A stretch of DNA of 11,925 nt, from the NCBI RefSeq assembly GCF_035998295.1, contig NZ_DASYHS010000117.1, forward strand, positions 1 through 11,925, read 5' to 3'. This document shows positions 1 through 6,646 of this stretch, piece after piece. The position numbers and the translations under genes were made by a program. The first letter of the stretch is position 1. The number at the start of each line of letters is the position of its first letter. Source of the stretch: DASYHS01 sp035998295. GTDB lineage: Bacteria; Pseudomonadota; Alphaproteobacteria; Azospirillales; Azospirillaceae. The notes beneath the pieces were generated by a model that saw only the letters and a program-made list of their open reading frames with translations, was not told the DNA's origin and made no database searches.

Positions 1-56
1 CCGGTCCAGGCGAGCCCGGCCAGCAGCAGCAGCGGCAAGGTGCGACGGGCGGCCAT
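1..56 (-). CDS. N-terminus of an exported protein (partial, runs off left edge)
   Basis: Only the first 18 codons are inside the window. Read on the minus strand they begin MAARRTLPLLLLAGLAWT: two arginines followed by a leucine/alanine-rich hydrophobic run, the pattern of a Sec signal peptide. A strong ribosome binding site (AGGAGAGGAGG) lies about 5 bases before the ATG, which supports this as a true start. The gene is divergent from the FAD oxidoreductase at 185 and shares a 128-base intergenic region with it. The mature protein is not visible, so no function can be assigned. Confidence 0.6.
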   Translation of the reverse strand, partial: MAARRTLPLLLLAGLAWT

Positions 57-126
57 GGCGTCCTCCTCTCCTGAGACATTCGCGAATCTAGGGCATCTCC
101 GCCCCGCGGCAAACCGCGGCGCCGGG

Positions 127-154
127 TTGACGGGCCGGCGCGCCAGGGTAGCAT
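127..154 (+). promoter_or_regulatory. Candidate sigma70 promoter for the FAD oxidoreductase gene
   Basis: TTGACG at 127-132 and TAGCAT at 149-154 are separated by 16 bases, 5/6 and 4/6 matches to the -35 and -10 consensus. Transcription would start near 161, about 24 bases before the ATG at 185. Just upstream, CCGCGG-CAAA-CCGCGG (104-119) can form a 6-bp hairpin inside the divergent promoter region. Assigned by inspection only. Confidence 0.4.
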
Positions 155-184
155 TCTCCCCGCATAACGGGAGGCGGGCGGGAC

Positions 185-1783
185 ATGCGGGACGTCGTGA
201 TCGTCGGGGGCGGCCACAACGGCCTGGTCTGCGCCGCCTACCTGGCCGCGGCCGGGCTGTCGGTGACGGTGCTGGAGCGGCGCGGCGTCGTCGGCGGCGC
301 CGCGGTGACGGAGGAGTTCCACCCCGGCTTCCGCAATTCCGTCGCCTCGTACACGGTGTCGCTGCTGAACCCGAAGGTGATCCGCGACCTCGACCTCGCC
401 GGCCACGGCCTGCGCATCGTCGAGCGCGAGGCCTCCAACTTCCTGCCGACCGATGACGGCCGCTACCTGATGACCGGCCCCGGCCGCACCCGGGCGGAGG
501 TCGCGAAGTTCTCCGCCCGCGACGCCGACGCGCTCGACGCCTATGGCGAGCGCCTGGACGCGATCGCCGACGTGCTGCGCGAGGTGGTGCTGGAGACGCC
601 GCCCGGCCTCTCCCCCTCCGGCTGGCGCCAGACCCTGTCCGAGCTGGCGCGCGGCGGCCGGCTCGCCAACCGGCTGCGCCGGCTCGACCTGGAGCGGCGG
701 CGCGACCTGCTGGACCTGTTCGCGAAGTCCGCCGGCGACTATCTCGACGGCTGGTTCGAGAGCGAGCCGGTCAAGGCGGCCTTCGGCTTCGACGGCATCG
801 TCGGCAACTACGCCAGCCCCTACACCCCCGGCTCGGCCTATGTCCTGCTGCACCACGTCTTCGGCGAGGTCAACGGCAAGAAGGGCGTGTGGGGCCACGC
901 GATCGGCGGCATGGGCGCCATCACCCAGGCCATGGCGGGCGCCGCCGCCGCCCGCGGGGTCGAGATCCGCACCAACTCCCCCGTGCGCGAGGTGCTGGTC
1001 GAGAAGGGGCGCGCCGCCGGCGTGGTCACCGCCGCCGGCGAGGTCGTGCGGGCGCGCGCCGTCGTCTCCAACCTGAACCCGAAGCTGCTCTACCTGGACC
1101 TGATCGACCCGGCGGCCCTGCCGGCGGAGTTCCTGCGCCGCATCCGGCAGTGGAAATGCGGCTCCGGCACCTTCCGCATGAACGTGGCGCTGTCGGAGCT
1201 GCCGGACTTCACCTGCCTGCCCGGCCGCGGGCCCCACCACACCGCCGGCATCATCCTGGCGCCCAGCCTCGCCTACATGGACCGCGCCTGGATGGACGCG
1301 CGCGCCCATGGCTGGTCGCGCCGGCCGATCGTCGAGATGCTGATCCCGTCCACGCTCGACGACGGGCTCGCCCCGCCCGGCCGGCACGTCGCCAGCCTGT
1401 TCTGCCAGCAATTCGCGCCGGAACTGCCCGACGGCGCGTCCTGGGACGACCACCGCGAGACGGTCGCCGACCTGATCGTCGACACGGTCACCGAATACGC
1501 CCCCAACTTCAAGGCGTCGGTGATCGCCCGCCAGGTCCTGAGCCCGCTCGACCTCGAGCGGGTCTTCGGCCTGGTCGGCGGCGACATCTTCCACGGCGCG
1601 CTCAGCCTGGACCAGATCTTCTCGGCCCGGCCGATGCTGGGCCATGCCGACTACCGCGGCCCGCTCCCCGGCCTCTACATGTGCGGCTCCGGGACCCATC
1701 CCGGCGGCGGCGTCACGGGTGCGCCCGGCCACAACGCCGCGCGCGAGATCGCCGCCGACTTCGCGCGGCGCCGGAATCCGTAA
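185..1783 (+). CDS. FAD-dependent oxidoreductase, COG1233/PYROXD2-like (phytoene-dehydrogenase-related)
   Basis: This is a 532-residue flavoprotein of the amine-oxidase/phytoene-dehydrogenase fold. The dinucleotide-binding motif is at the extreme N-terminus (VVIVGGGHNG, residues 4-13; GxGxxG glycines 8, 10 and 13), with acidic E31 ending the second strand, as expected for binding the FAD ribose. The C-terminal FAD signature is at residues 497-520 (CGSGTHPGGGVTGAPGHNAA), typical of COG1233 and PYROXD2-like proteins. Length is normal for the family. The start at 185 is supported by a GGGAGGCGGG purine-rich site upstream and by the dinucleotide-binding motif beginning at residue 4. No carotenoid synthesis gene (phytoene synthase, cyclase) is nearby, and the next gene is a Rieske oxygenase followed by transport genes. 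A role in oxidising a small imported compound or its hydroxylated product is therefore more likely than carotenoid desaturation. The substrate is unknown. Confidence 0.85.
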   Translation: MRDVVIVGGGHNGLVCAAYLAAAGLSVTVLERRGVVGGAAVTEEFHPGFRNSVASYTVSLLNPKVIRDLDLAGHGLRIVEREASNFLPTDDGRYLMTGPGRTRAEVAKFSARDADALDAYGERLDAIADVLREVVLETPPGLSPSGWRQTLSELARGGRLANRLRRLDLERRRDLLDLFAKSAGDYLDGWFESEPVKAAFGFDGIVGNYASPYTPGSAYVLLHHVFGEVNGKKGVWGHAIGGMGAITQAMAGAAAARGVEIRTNSPVREVLVEKGRAAGVVTAAGEVVRARAVVSNLNPKLLYLDLIDPAALPAEFLRRIRQWKCGSGTFRMNVALSELPDFTCLPGRGPHHTAGIILAPSLAYMDRAWMDARAHGWSRRPIVEMLIPSTLDDGLAPPGRHVASLFCQQFAPELPDGASWDDHRETVADLIVDTVTEYAPNFKASVIARQVLSPLDLERVFGLVGGDIFHGALSLDQIFSARPMLGHADYRGPLPGLYMCGSGTHPGGGVTGAPGHNAAREIAADFARRRNP

Positions 1784-1793
1784 AGGATTGCCG

Positions 1794-1823
1794 TTGCCGT
1801 CGGCGTCCGGGCAACGATACGAT
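1794..1823 (+). promoter_or_regulatory. Possible internal promoter before the Rieske oxygenase gene
   Basis: TTGCCG (1794-1799) and TACGAT (1818-1823), each a 4/6 match, are separated by 18 bases in the 75-base gap between the FAD oxidoreductase stop and the Rieske gene start. The gap is the longest in this four-gene run, so an internal promoter would be plausible. The match is weak and the genes may simply be co-transcribed. Confidence 0.25.
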
Positions 1824-1858
1824 CGAATGAAGAAGGAAAGCGCTACGGGAGGATGGCG

Positions 1859-2893
1859 ATGACCGAGACGGCGGCGCTGGCCCGGGCATCGACGCTGCCG
1901 GCGTCCTGGTACCGCGACCCGGAGATCTGGGAGCGCGAGCGGCACGCGATCTTCGCGAAGGAATGGACCCTGTTCGGGCGTGAGGCGCAGTTCCCGGCGC
2001 CGGGCAGCTACCTCGCCGGCGAGGTCGCGGGCTGGCCGGTCTTCGCGATCCGCGACCGCGACGGCGCCCTCAAGGCGTTCCACAATGTCTGCCGGCACCG
2101 CGCCGGCCCGATCGTCTGGGACGGCGAGGGCCGCTGCGACGTGCTGCGCTGCCGCTACCACGGCTGGGTCTACGACACCGCCGGCAATTTGCGCCGCACC
2201 CCCGACTTCGGCGAGGCGGAGGATTTCGACAAGGCCAGGTTCTCCCTGTTCCCGGTCCGGGTCGAGAGCTGGCGCGGCCTCGTCTTCGTGAACCTCGACG
2301 CGGACGCGGCGCCGCTCGCGGACTGGATCGGCGCCCTCGACGACGAGACCGCCCCCTACCCCATCGAGGACTACCGCTTCCACGGCGAGGTCGTGCACGA
2401 GATCGCGTGCAACTGGAAGACCTATGTCGACAACTACGCCGAGGGCTACCATGTCCGCGACGTCCATCCCGGCCTCGACCGCGAGATCGACAGCGGCGCC
2501 TACGAGGTGCTGCTGAAGGACCGCTACGCCGTCCACCAGGCACCCCAGCGCTCGGGCGCCAGCTACACCGGCCTGTGGGTGTGGCGGTTCCCGACGCTGG
2601 CGCTCAACGTCTACGACGACGGCATGAACGTCGAGCGCATGGTCCCGGTCGGCCACGACCGCACGCGGCTCGTCTACAACTTCTTCTTCCGCGACACCTC
2701 CGAGGCGGCACAGGACCGCATCGCGGCCTCGCTCGCGATCTCGCGCGAGGTGACGCTGGAGGACGCGCGGATCTGCGAGGCGGTGCAGCGCAACCTCGAC
2801 GCCGGCATCTACGAGGCCGGCCGCCTCAGCCCCCGGCACGAGAACGGCGTGTGGTTCTTCCACGCCCTCGTCCGGCAGGCGCTCGCCGCTTGA
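1859..2893 (+). CDS. Rieske non-heme-iron oxygenase, alpha (catalytic) subunit
   Basis: This 344-residue protein has both domains of a ring-hydroxylating or amine-type Rieske oxygenase. The [2Fe-2S] Rieske site is C78-x-H80 ... C98-x-x-H101 (segments CRHRAG and CRYHGW). The catalytic domain carries the mononuclear iron motif NYAEGYHVRDVH, whose H198 and H203 are iron ligands; D302 in TLEDARICE is the probable carboxylate ligand (inferred). The shared NWKTYVDNYAEGYH pattern and the C-terminal GVWFFH segment resemble the GbcA/choline-monooxygenase-like subgroup more than the biphenyl or naphthalene dioxygenases. An ATG at 1853 directly abuts GGGAGG (1847-1852) and leaves no spacer, so the second ATG at 1859, six bases from that site, is the better start. 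At about 345 residues it is shorter than many family members. No reductase or ferredoxin partner gene is seen. Substrate unknown; neighbours suggest an imported amine or amino-acid-like compound. Confidence 0.88.
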   Translation: MTETAALARASTLPASWYRDPEIWERERHAIFAKEWTLFGREAQFPAPGSYLAGEVAGWPVFAIRDRDGALKAFHNVCRHRAGPIVWDGEGRCDVLRCRYHGWVYDTAGNLRRTPDFGEAEDFDKARFSLFPVRVESWRGLVFVNLDADAAPLADWIGALDDETAPYPIEDYRFHGEVVHEIACNWKTYVDNYAEGYHVRDVHPGLDREIDSGAYEVLLKDRYAVHQAPQRSGASYTGLWVWRFPTLALNVYDDGMNVERMVPVGHDRTRLVYNFFFRDTSEAAQDRIAASLAISREVTLEDARICEAVQRNLDAGIYEAGRLSPRHENGVWFFHALVRQALAA

Positions 2894-2927
2894 ACGATAA
2901 CGACCGACAACGAACGGGAGGAAATCC

Positions 2928-3755
2928 ATGCTGAAGACCGTCATGGCGGGAGCGGCGCTGGTCCTGGGCCTTGCGGCGGCGCCGGCCCAGGCCGGCCCGG
3001 TGCTGGACCGCGTGCAGGCCACGAAGACGCTGACCCTGTCCTCCGATCCCGCCTATCCGCCGCAGTCCTTCCTCGACGAGAACAACCAGATGGTCGGCTT
3101 CGACATCGACGTCGGCCGCGAGATCGCGCGCCGCCTCGACGCCGAGCTGGAGATCGTGACCCCGGCCTGGGAGATCATCACCGCCGGCAACTGGGGCGAG
3201 CGCTGGGACATCTCCGTCGGGTCCATGACGCCGACGACCGAGCGCGCCCGCGTGCTGGAGTTCCCGGCCGTCTACTACTACGTGCCCGCCAGCTTCGCGG
3301 TCCACGCGGCCTCCGACGTCCAGACGATCGAGGATCTGCAGGGCAAGCGCATCGGCGTGTGCGGCGGCTGCACCTACGAGGCGTACCTGAACGGCGACCT
3401 GGTGATGGACGCGCAGGGCGTGCCGCCCTTCGAGTACCTGGTGGAGCCGGGCGAGGTCCGCATCTACGACACCGACACCAACGCCTTCGACGACCTGCGC
3501 CTGGGCGACGGCGTGCGGCTCGACGCGGTGATGTCGGCGCTGCCGACGCTCCAGGAGGCGATCCGCAGCGGCATGCCGCTGCGCCTCGTCGGCGACCCGG
3601 TCTTCTACGAGCCGCTCGCGGTCGCCGTCGACAAGGGCGACCCGGAATTCGCGGCGAAGATCGCGGAGATCGTCCAGGCGATGCACGAGGACGGCACGCT
3701 GTCGACCCTGTCGGAACGCTGGTACGGCGTCGACCTGACGCGCGTGAGGCAGTGA
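2928..3755 (+). CDS. Periplasmic solute-binding protein, family 3 (amino-acid-type ABC transporter)
   Basis: This is a 275-residue family-3 binding protein. Residues 1-22 are a clear Sec signal peptide (positive start, hydrophobic core, AQA cleavage motif before GPVLDR). The first lobe starts with the usual strand and ligand loop (LTLSSDPAYPPQSF, residues 35-48), then GFDIDVGREIARRL (57-70). SVGSMTPTTERARVLEFP (96-113) carries the family's conserved T-x-x-R region that contacts ligand carboxylate. The hinge-crossing segment is KRIGVCGGCTYEAYL (140-154), with a CGGC cysteine pair where the family usually has a glycine/threonine loop. GGGAGG at 2916-2921 sits six bases before the ATG, an excellent ribosome binding site. 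It lies 34 bases after the Rieske gene and 24 before the permease gene, so co-transcription is likely. The ligand class (polar amino acid or related compound) is inferred from the family. Confidence 0.88.
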   Translation: MLKTVMAGAALVLGLAAAPAQAGPVLDRVQATKTLTLSSDPAYPPQSFLDENNQMVGFDIDVGREIARRLDAELEIVTPAWEIITAGNWGERWDISVGSMTPTTERARVLEFPAVYYYVPASFAVHAASDVQTIEDLQGKRIGVCGGCTYEAYLNGDLVMDAQGVPPFEYLVEPGEVRIYDTDTNAFDDLRLGDGVRLDAVMSALPTLQEAIRSGMPLRLVGDPVFYEPLAVAVDKGDPEFAAKIAEIVQAMHEDGTLSTLSERWYGVDLTRVRQ

Positions 3756-3779
3756 GCGCGGATGCGATGACCGCCGATA

Positions 3780-4757
3780 ATGCGTGACGCGATCCCGGGC
3801 GACGGCGCCGGACGCGCGGCCCTGCTGGCGGCGGCCTTCGCGGCCGTCGTCGCGGCCGCGAGCTGGATCGACCTGAGCGGGACGCTCCTCGGCCGCGCAT
3901 TGCTGCCCGCCATCGGCTCGACCTTCGGCACGGCGGCGGACGGCACGCCGCACGGCGCACGGCTGGTCGTCGGGCTGGTCGCGGCGGTGCTGCTGGCGGC
4001 CAACGTGCTGGCGATCCGGCTGCTGCCGTTCCGCCTCCAGGTCGCGGTGGTCTGGCTGGAGCTGCTGGCCCTGGCGCTCGCCTTCTTCGCGGGCTTCGAC
4101 CTCAGCTACGCCTTCATCGCCGACCGCCTGCCCTTCCTCGTGTTCCAGGGCGCGGCGATGACGGTCTACGTCTCGGTCGTCTCGATCGTGCTGTCCTGCG
4201 TCGTGGCGCTGGTCGCGGCCCTGGCCCGGATCTCGCGCAGCGGCCCCGCCCTGGCGGTCGCGACCTTCTACATCTCGTTCTTCCGCGGCACGCCGCTGCT
4301 GCTCCAGATCTACCTGATCTATCTCGGCCTGCCGCAGCTCGGCCTGGTCATGGAGGCGGTGCCGGCCGGCATTCTGGCGCTGACCTTGTGCTACGGCGCC
4401 TACATGGCCGAGATCTTCCGCGCCGGGATCGAGGGCGTGCCCCGGGGCCAGCGCGAGGCGGCGATGGCGCTCGGCCTGCGCGAACGCCTGGTGATGCGCA
4501 AGGTGATCCTGCCGCAGGCGTTCCGAATCGTCGTGCCGCCGATCGGCAACCAGTTCATCGCGATGCTGAAGGACAGCTCGCTGGTCTCGGTGATGGGCGT
4601 GTGGGAACTGATGTTCGTCGCCCGCACCCAGGGCCGGTCGGAGTTCCGGCACCTGGAGATGCTGATCACGGCGGCGCTGATCTACTGGGCCCTGTCGATG
4701 GTGTTCGAGCTGATCCAGTCCCGGATCGAAGCCCGGTTCCGGGTCGCCCAAAGATAA
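3780..4757 (+). CDS. Amino-acid-type ABC transporter permease (HisM/GlnP family) with N-terminal extension
   Basis: This 325-residue inner-membrane permease has its family domain at about residues 115-320. It includes the TVYVSVVSIVLS first helix of the domain, the FFRGTPLLLQIYLIY segment (167-181) typical of HisM/GlnP-type subunits, and the ATPase-docking EAA loop EAAMALGLRE...ILPQA (226-247). About 110 residues precede this domain, with apparent extra membrane segments near 13-29, 61-79 and 86-104; most homologous permeases are nearer 220-250 residues. A stop at 3768 in the same frame and the absence of other start codons between it and 3780 make this ATG the earliest possible start. Its ribosome binding site is poor, suggesting translational coupling to the binding-protein gene 24 bases upstream. 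No ABC ATPase follows: the next gene converges only 7 bases later. The ATPase must be encoded elsewhere or shared. Confidence 0.85.
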   Translation: MRDAIPGDGAGRAALLAAAFAAVVAAASWIDLSGTLLGRALLPAIGSTFGTAADGTPHGARLVVGLVAAVLLAANVLAIRLLPFRLQVAVVWLELLALALAFFAGFDLSYAFIADRLPFLVFQGAAMTVYVSVVSIVLSCVVALVAALARISRSGPALAVATFYISFFRGTPLLLQIYLIYLGLPQLGLVMEAVPAGILALTLCYGAYMAEIFRAGIEGVPRGQREAAMALGLRERLVMRKVILPQAFRIVVPPIGNQFIAMLKDSSLVSVMGVWELMFVARTQGRSEFRHLEMLITAALIYWALSMVFELIQSRIEARFRVAQR

Positions 4758-4764
4758 GGCCCGC

Positions 4765-5307
4765 CTACTTGCCTTCGGCCGCGCGCAGGATCGCCTCGAC
4801 GACCTGCCGGCGCTGCTCCCCGTCGAAGGGGCTCGTGCCCAGGATCTCCTGGAGCAGCAGGCCCTCCATCGCAAGCCACAGGACGACCGCGACGTCCGGC
4901 GCCTCGCTCTCCTGCGCTATCGCCGCGACGGCGCGCTCGCTCGCGCACCGCGCCGGCTCCAGAAGCTGCGGGTTCTCGGCCATCGCCGCGAGCATGCTGT
5001 GCGCGGCCTTGCAGTTCATCGGCGCGCGCTCGAGCTGCGCGGCCAGGACCGCGCGCAGCGTCCGGTTCGGCCCCTCGGGCAGCCGTTCCATCGCCTCGCG
5101 CTCGCGCTCCTCCTGGCGGTCGACGAAGCGCTGGACCATCGCCTGGAGCAGTGACTCCTTGCTCGGAAAGTTGTAGAGAAGACCCCCCTTGCTGACCCCC
5201 GCACGAGCGGCGACGGCGTCGAGCGTCAGGTGCCGCGCCCCGATCTCCGCCACCAGCTCCGCCGCGGCGTCCAGCACCTGGGCTCTTGAGCTCGGCCGTC
5301 CGGCCAT
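4765..5307 (-). CDS. TetR/AcrR-family transcriptional repressor
   Basis: This 180-residue regulator has an N-terminal TetR DNA-binding domain at about residues 6-52: VLDAAAELVAEIG (helix 1), LTLDAVAARAGVSKGGLLYNFPSKESLL (helix-turn-helix plus the family YxxFxxKxxL signature). The rest is a helical ligand-binding/dimerisation domain (roughly 55-175) that resembles the short TetR_C_28 type. The start at 5307 is set by GGAGGT six bases upstream; an upstream in-frame ATG at 5331 would place that site inside the coding region. It is divergent from the RND adaptor gene across 162 bases containing a perfect palindrome in the adaptor promoter, so it most likely represses the efflux operon and responds to a pump substrate. 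Its 3' end converges on the ABC permease with only 7 bases between the stops. Confidence 0.88.
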   Translation of the reverse strand: MAGRPSSRAQVLDAAAELVAEIGARHLTLDAVAARAGVSKGGLLYNFPSKESLLQAMVQRFVDRQEEREREAMERLPEGPNRTLRAVLAAQLERAPMNCKAAHSMLAAMAENPQLLEPARCASERAVAAIAQESEAPDVAVVLWLAMEGLLLQEILGTSPFDGEQRRQVVEAILRAAEGK

Positions 5308-5310
5308 TCC

Positions 5311-5325
5311 TTTACCTCCGGTAAA
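5311..5325 (-). promoter_or_regulatory. Inverted repeat over the tetR ribosome binding site
   Basis: The minus strand reads TTTACC-GGA-GGTAAA, a perfect 6-bp inverted repeat with a 3-base centre, just 3 bases before the tetR start codon. It contains the GGAGGT ribosome binding site. In RNA it could form a small hairpin hiding that site, although a 3-base loop is tight; in DNA it could be a weak protein site. It shares TACC with the palindrome at 5373-5388. Its function is not established. Confidence 0.35.
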
Positions 5326-5363
5326 CGTCATCGTCCTTCGCCGGATTGATGCAGTGCAGCAGC

Positions 5364-5394
5364 TTGAAACTGTACCGTCCAGACGGTATGTAAT
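5364..5394 (+). promoter_or_regulatory. Promoter of the RND efflux operon
   Basis: TTGAAA (5364-5369) is a 5/6 match to the -35 consensus. Two -10 readings are possible: TGTAAT at 5389-5394 (5/6, 19-base spacer) or TATGTA at 5387-5392 (weaker, 17-base spacer). Transcription would start near 5400, leaving about 70 bases of leader before the adaptor ATG at 5470. The palindromic operator at 5373-5388 occupies the spacer, which would block RNA polymerase when bound. Confidence 0.55.
5373..5388. promoter_or_regulatory. Palindromic operator, probable TetR-repressor binding site
   Basis: TACCGTC-CA-GACGGTA is a 16-bp sequence with perfect 7-bp arms and a 2-base centre. It lies in the tetR/efflux intergenic region, between the -35-like and -10-like elements of the pump promoter. 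TetR repressors of RND pumps commonly bind palindromes of about this size next to their own gene. Binding by the divergent TetR protein is inferred from position and symmetry, not shown. Confidence 0.65.
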
Positions 5395-5469
5395 TGGGCC
5401 TGAGCAGCCCGTCTGCCAAGCGGTGTCGACTCCGCTTTTCCGGGACTGCGCTCCGATAAGGTCCTCATC

Positions 5470-6633
5470 ATGCTCAAGCGCATTGCGATCGTGTTCGTCA
5501 CCCTGGTCCTGCTCGTGGTCCTGGCCGGGGGGCTGGTCGGCTTCAACCTGTTCCGCGACGCCAAGATCGCGGAGTTCTTCGCCAACATGCCGGCCAAGAC
5601 CGTCACGATCTCCGCGACCGAGGTGGAGCCGCGCTCCTGGCGCCCGGGCATCGAGGCGATCGGCACGGCCAAGGCGCAGCAGGGCGTCGACATCGCGGTC
5701 GAGACCAGCGGCGTGGTCGAGGAGATCGGGTTCGAGGCGAACGAGCGGGTCGAGTCGGGCAAGGTGCTGCTGCGCCTGGACGATTCGGTCGACCGCGCGC
5801 AGCTCGGCGCCGCGAAGGCCGAGCTCGACCTCGCGAACACCCAGCTCGCCCGCCAGCAGGAGCTGCGCCAGCGCGGCGTCGCGACGCAGGCCGCCTATGA
5901 CGAGGCGGTCGCCAAGGTCGCGACCGCGCGCTCGGCGCTGGCGCGGCTGGAGGCGCTGATCGCCCAGAAGACCATGTCGGCGCCGTTCGCCGGCGTGATC
6001 GGCATCCCGCGCGTCGACGTCGGCGGCTACGTCCAGCCGGGCACGACGGTGGCCACGCTGCAGGACCTCGACCGCATGAACGTCGACTTCACGGTCCCCG
6101 AGCAGGTCGCCGGCCGGCTGAGCCTCGGCCAGACCGTCGCCTTCGGGACCCGGGTCGGGCAGTTCGCCCTGGAAGGCCGCATCGTCGGCATCGACCCCAA
6201 GGTCGACCCGCAGACCCGCCTCGTCTCGGTGCGGGCCTCGGTCGACAACACCCAGGGCGACCTGCGCCCCGGCCAGTTCGTCCACGCCCGCGTCGACCTT
6301 CCGCAGGAGGACGGCGTCGTCGTCCTGCCGCAGACCGCGGTCGTCCCCAGCCTGTACGGCGACTACGTCTACCTGGTCGAGGCCGAAGCACCCGCCGCCC
6401 AGGCCGACACGGATGCCGCCGCGCCGCAGACTACCGAAGAGGCACCGCCGGCCCTGCGCGTGCGCCAGGCCTTCGTGACGACCGGGCGGCGCGACGGCGC
6501 GCTGGTCGAGATCGTCGAGGGCGTGGAGCCCGGGCAGACCGTCGTGACGTCGGGCCAGAACAAGCTGCAGGGCGGCATGCTGGTGAAGATCGACAACACC
6601 GTCGATCCCGTCCGCGTCGCCGAGACCCGTTGA
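5470..6633 (+). CDS. RND efflux periplasmic adaptor (membrane fusion protein, HlyD/AcrA-type)
   Basis: This 387-residue adaptor links an inner-membrane RND pump to an outer-membrane channel. Residues 1-27 form one hydrophobic anchor or uncleaved signal (MLKRIAIVFVTLVLL...); no lipobox cysteine is seen, so it is not an AcrA-like lipoprotein. It continues with a lipoyl/barrel-sandwich half (QGVDIAVETSGVVEEIGF, 71-88), a short coiled-coil hairpin (about 106-165), the second lipoyl half (MSAPFAGVIGIPRVDVGGYV, 169-188), a beta-barrel domain (about 200-278) and a membrane-proximal domain. An alanine/glutamate/threonine-rich low-complexity stretch at about 304-328 interrupts the last domain. TAAGGT (5457-5462) lies 7 bases before the ATG. 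It is co-transcribed with the pump gene 13 bases downstream and is probably repressed by the divergent TetR protein. Confidence 0.9.
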   Translation: MLKRIAIVFVTLVLLVVLAGGLVGFNLFRDAKIAEFFANMPAKTVTISATEVEPRSWRPGIEAIGTAKAQQGVDIAVETSGVVEEIGFEANERVESGKVLLRLDDSVDRAQLGAAKAELDLANTQLARQQELRQRGVATQAAYDEAVAKVATARSALARLEALIAQKTMSAPFAGVIGIPRVDVGGYVQPGTTVATLQDLDRMNVDFTVPEQVAGRLSLGQTVAFGTRVGQFALEGRIVGIDPKVDPQTRLVSVRASVDNTQGDLRPGQFVHARVDLPQEDGVVVLPQTAVVPSLYGDYVYLVEAEAPAAQADTDAAAPQTTEEAPPALRVRQAFVTTGRRDGALVEIVEGVEPGQTVVTSGQNKLQGGMLVKIDNTVDPVRVAETR

Positions 6634-6646
6634 GGAGACCGCAGCC

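Noticed and set aside
185..1783. Naming the first flavoprotein as phytoene desaturase (crtI)
   Set aside because: The family signature is shared by many COG1233/PYROXD2-like enzymes, and no other carotenoid gene is present; the neighbours suggest catabolism.
2826..4874. A 682-codon minus-strand open frame opposite the binding protein and permease
   Set aside because: Low-complexity Arg/His/Asp/Gln composition with no recognisable motifs; it overlaps two well-supported plus-strand genes.
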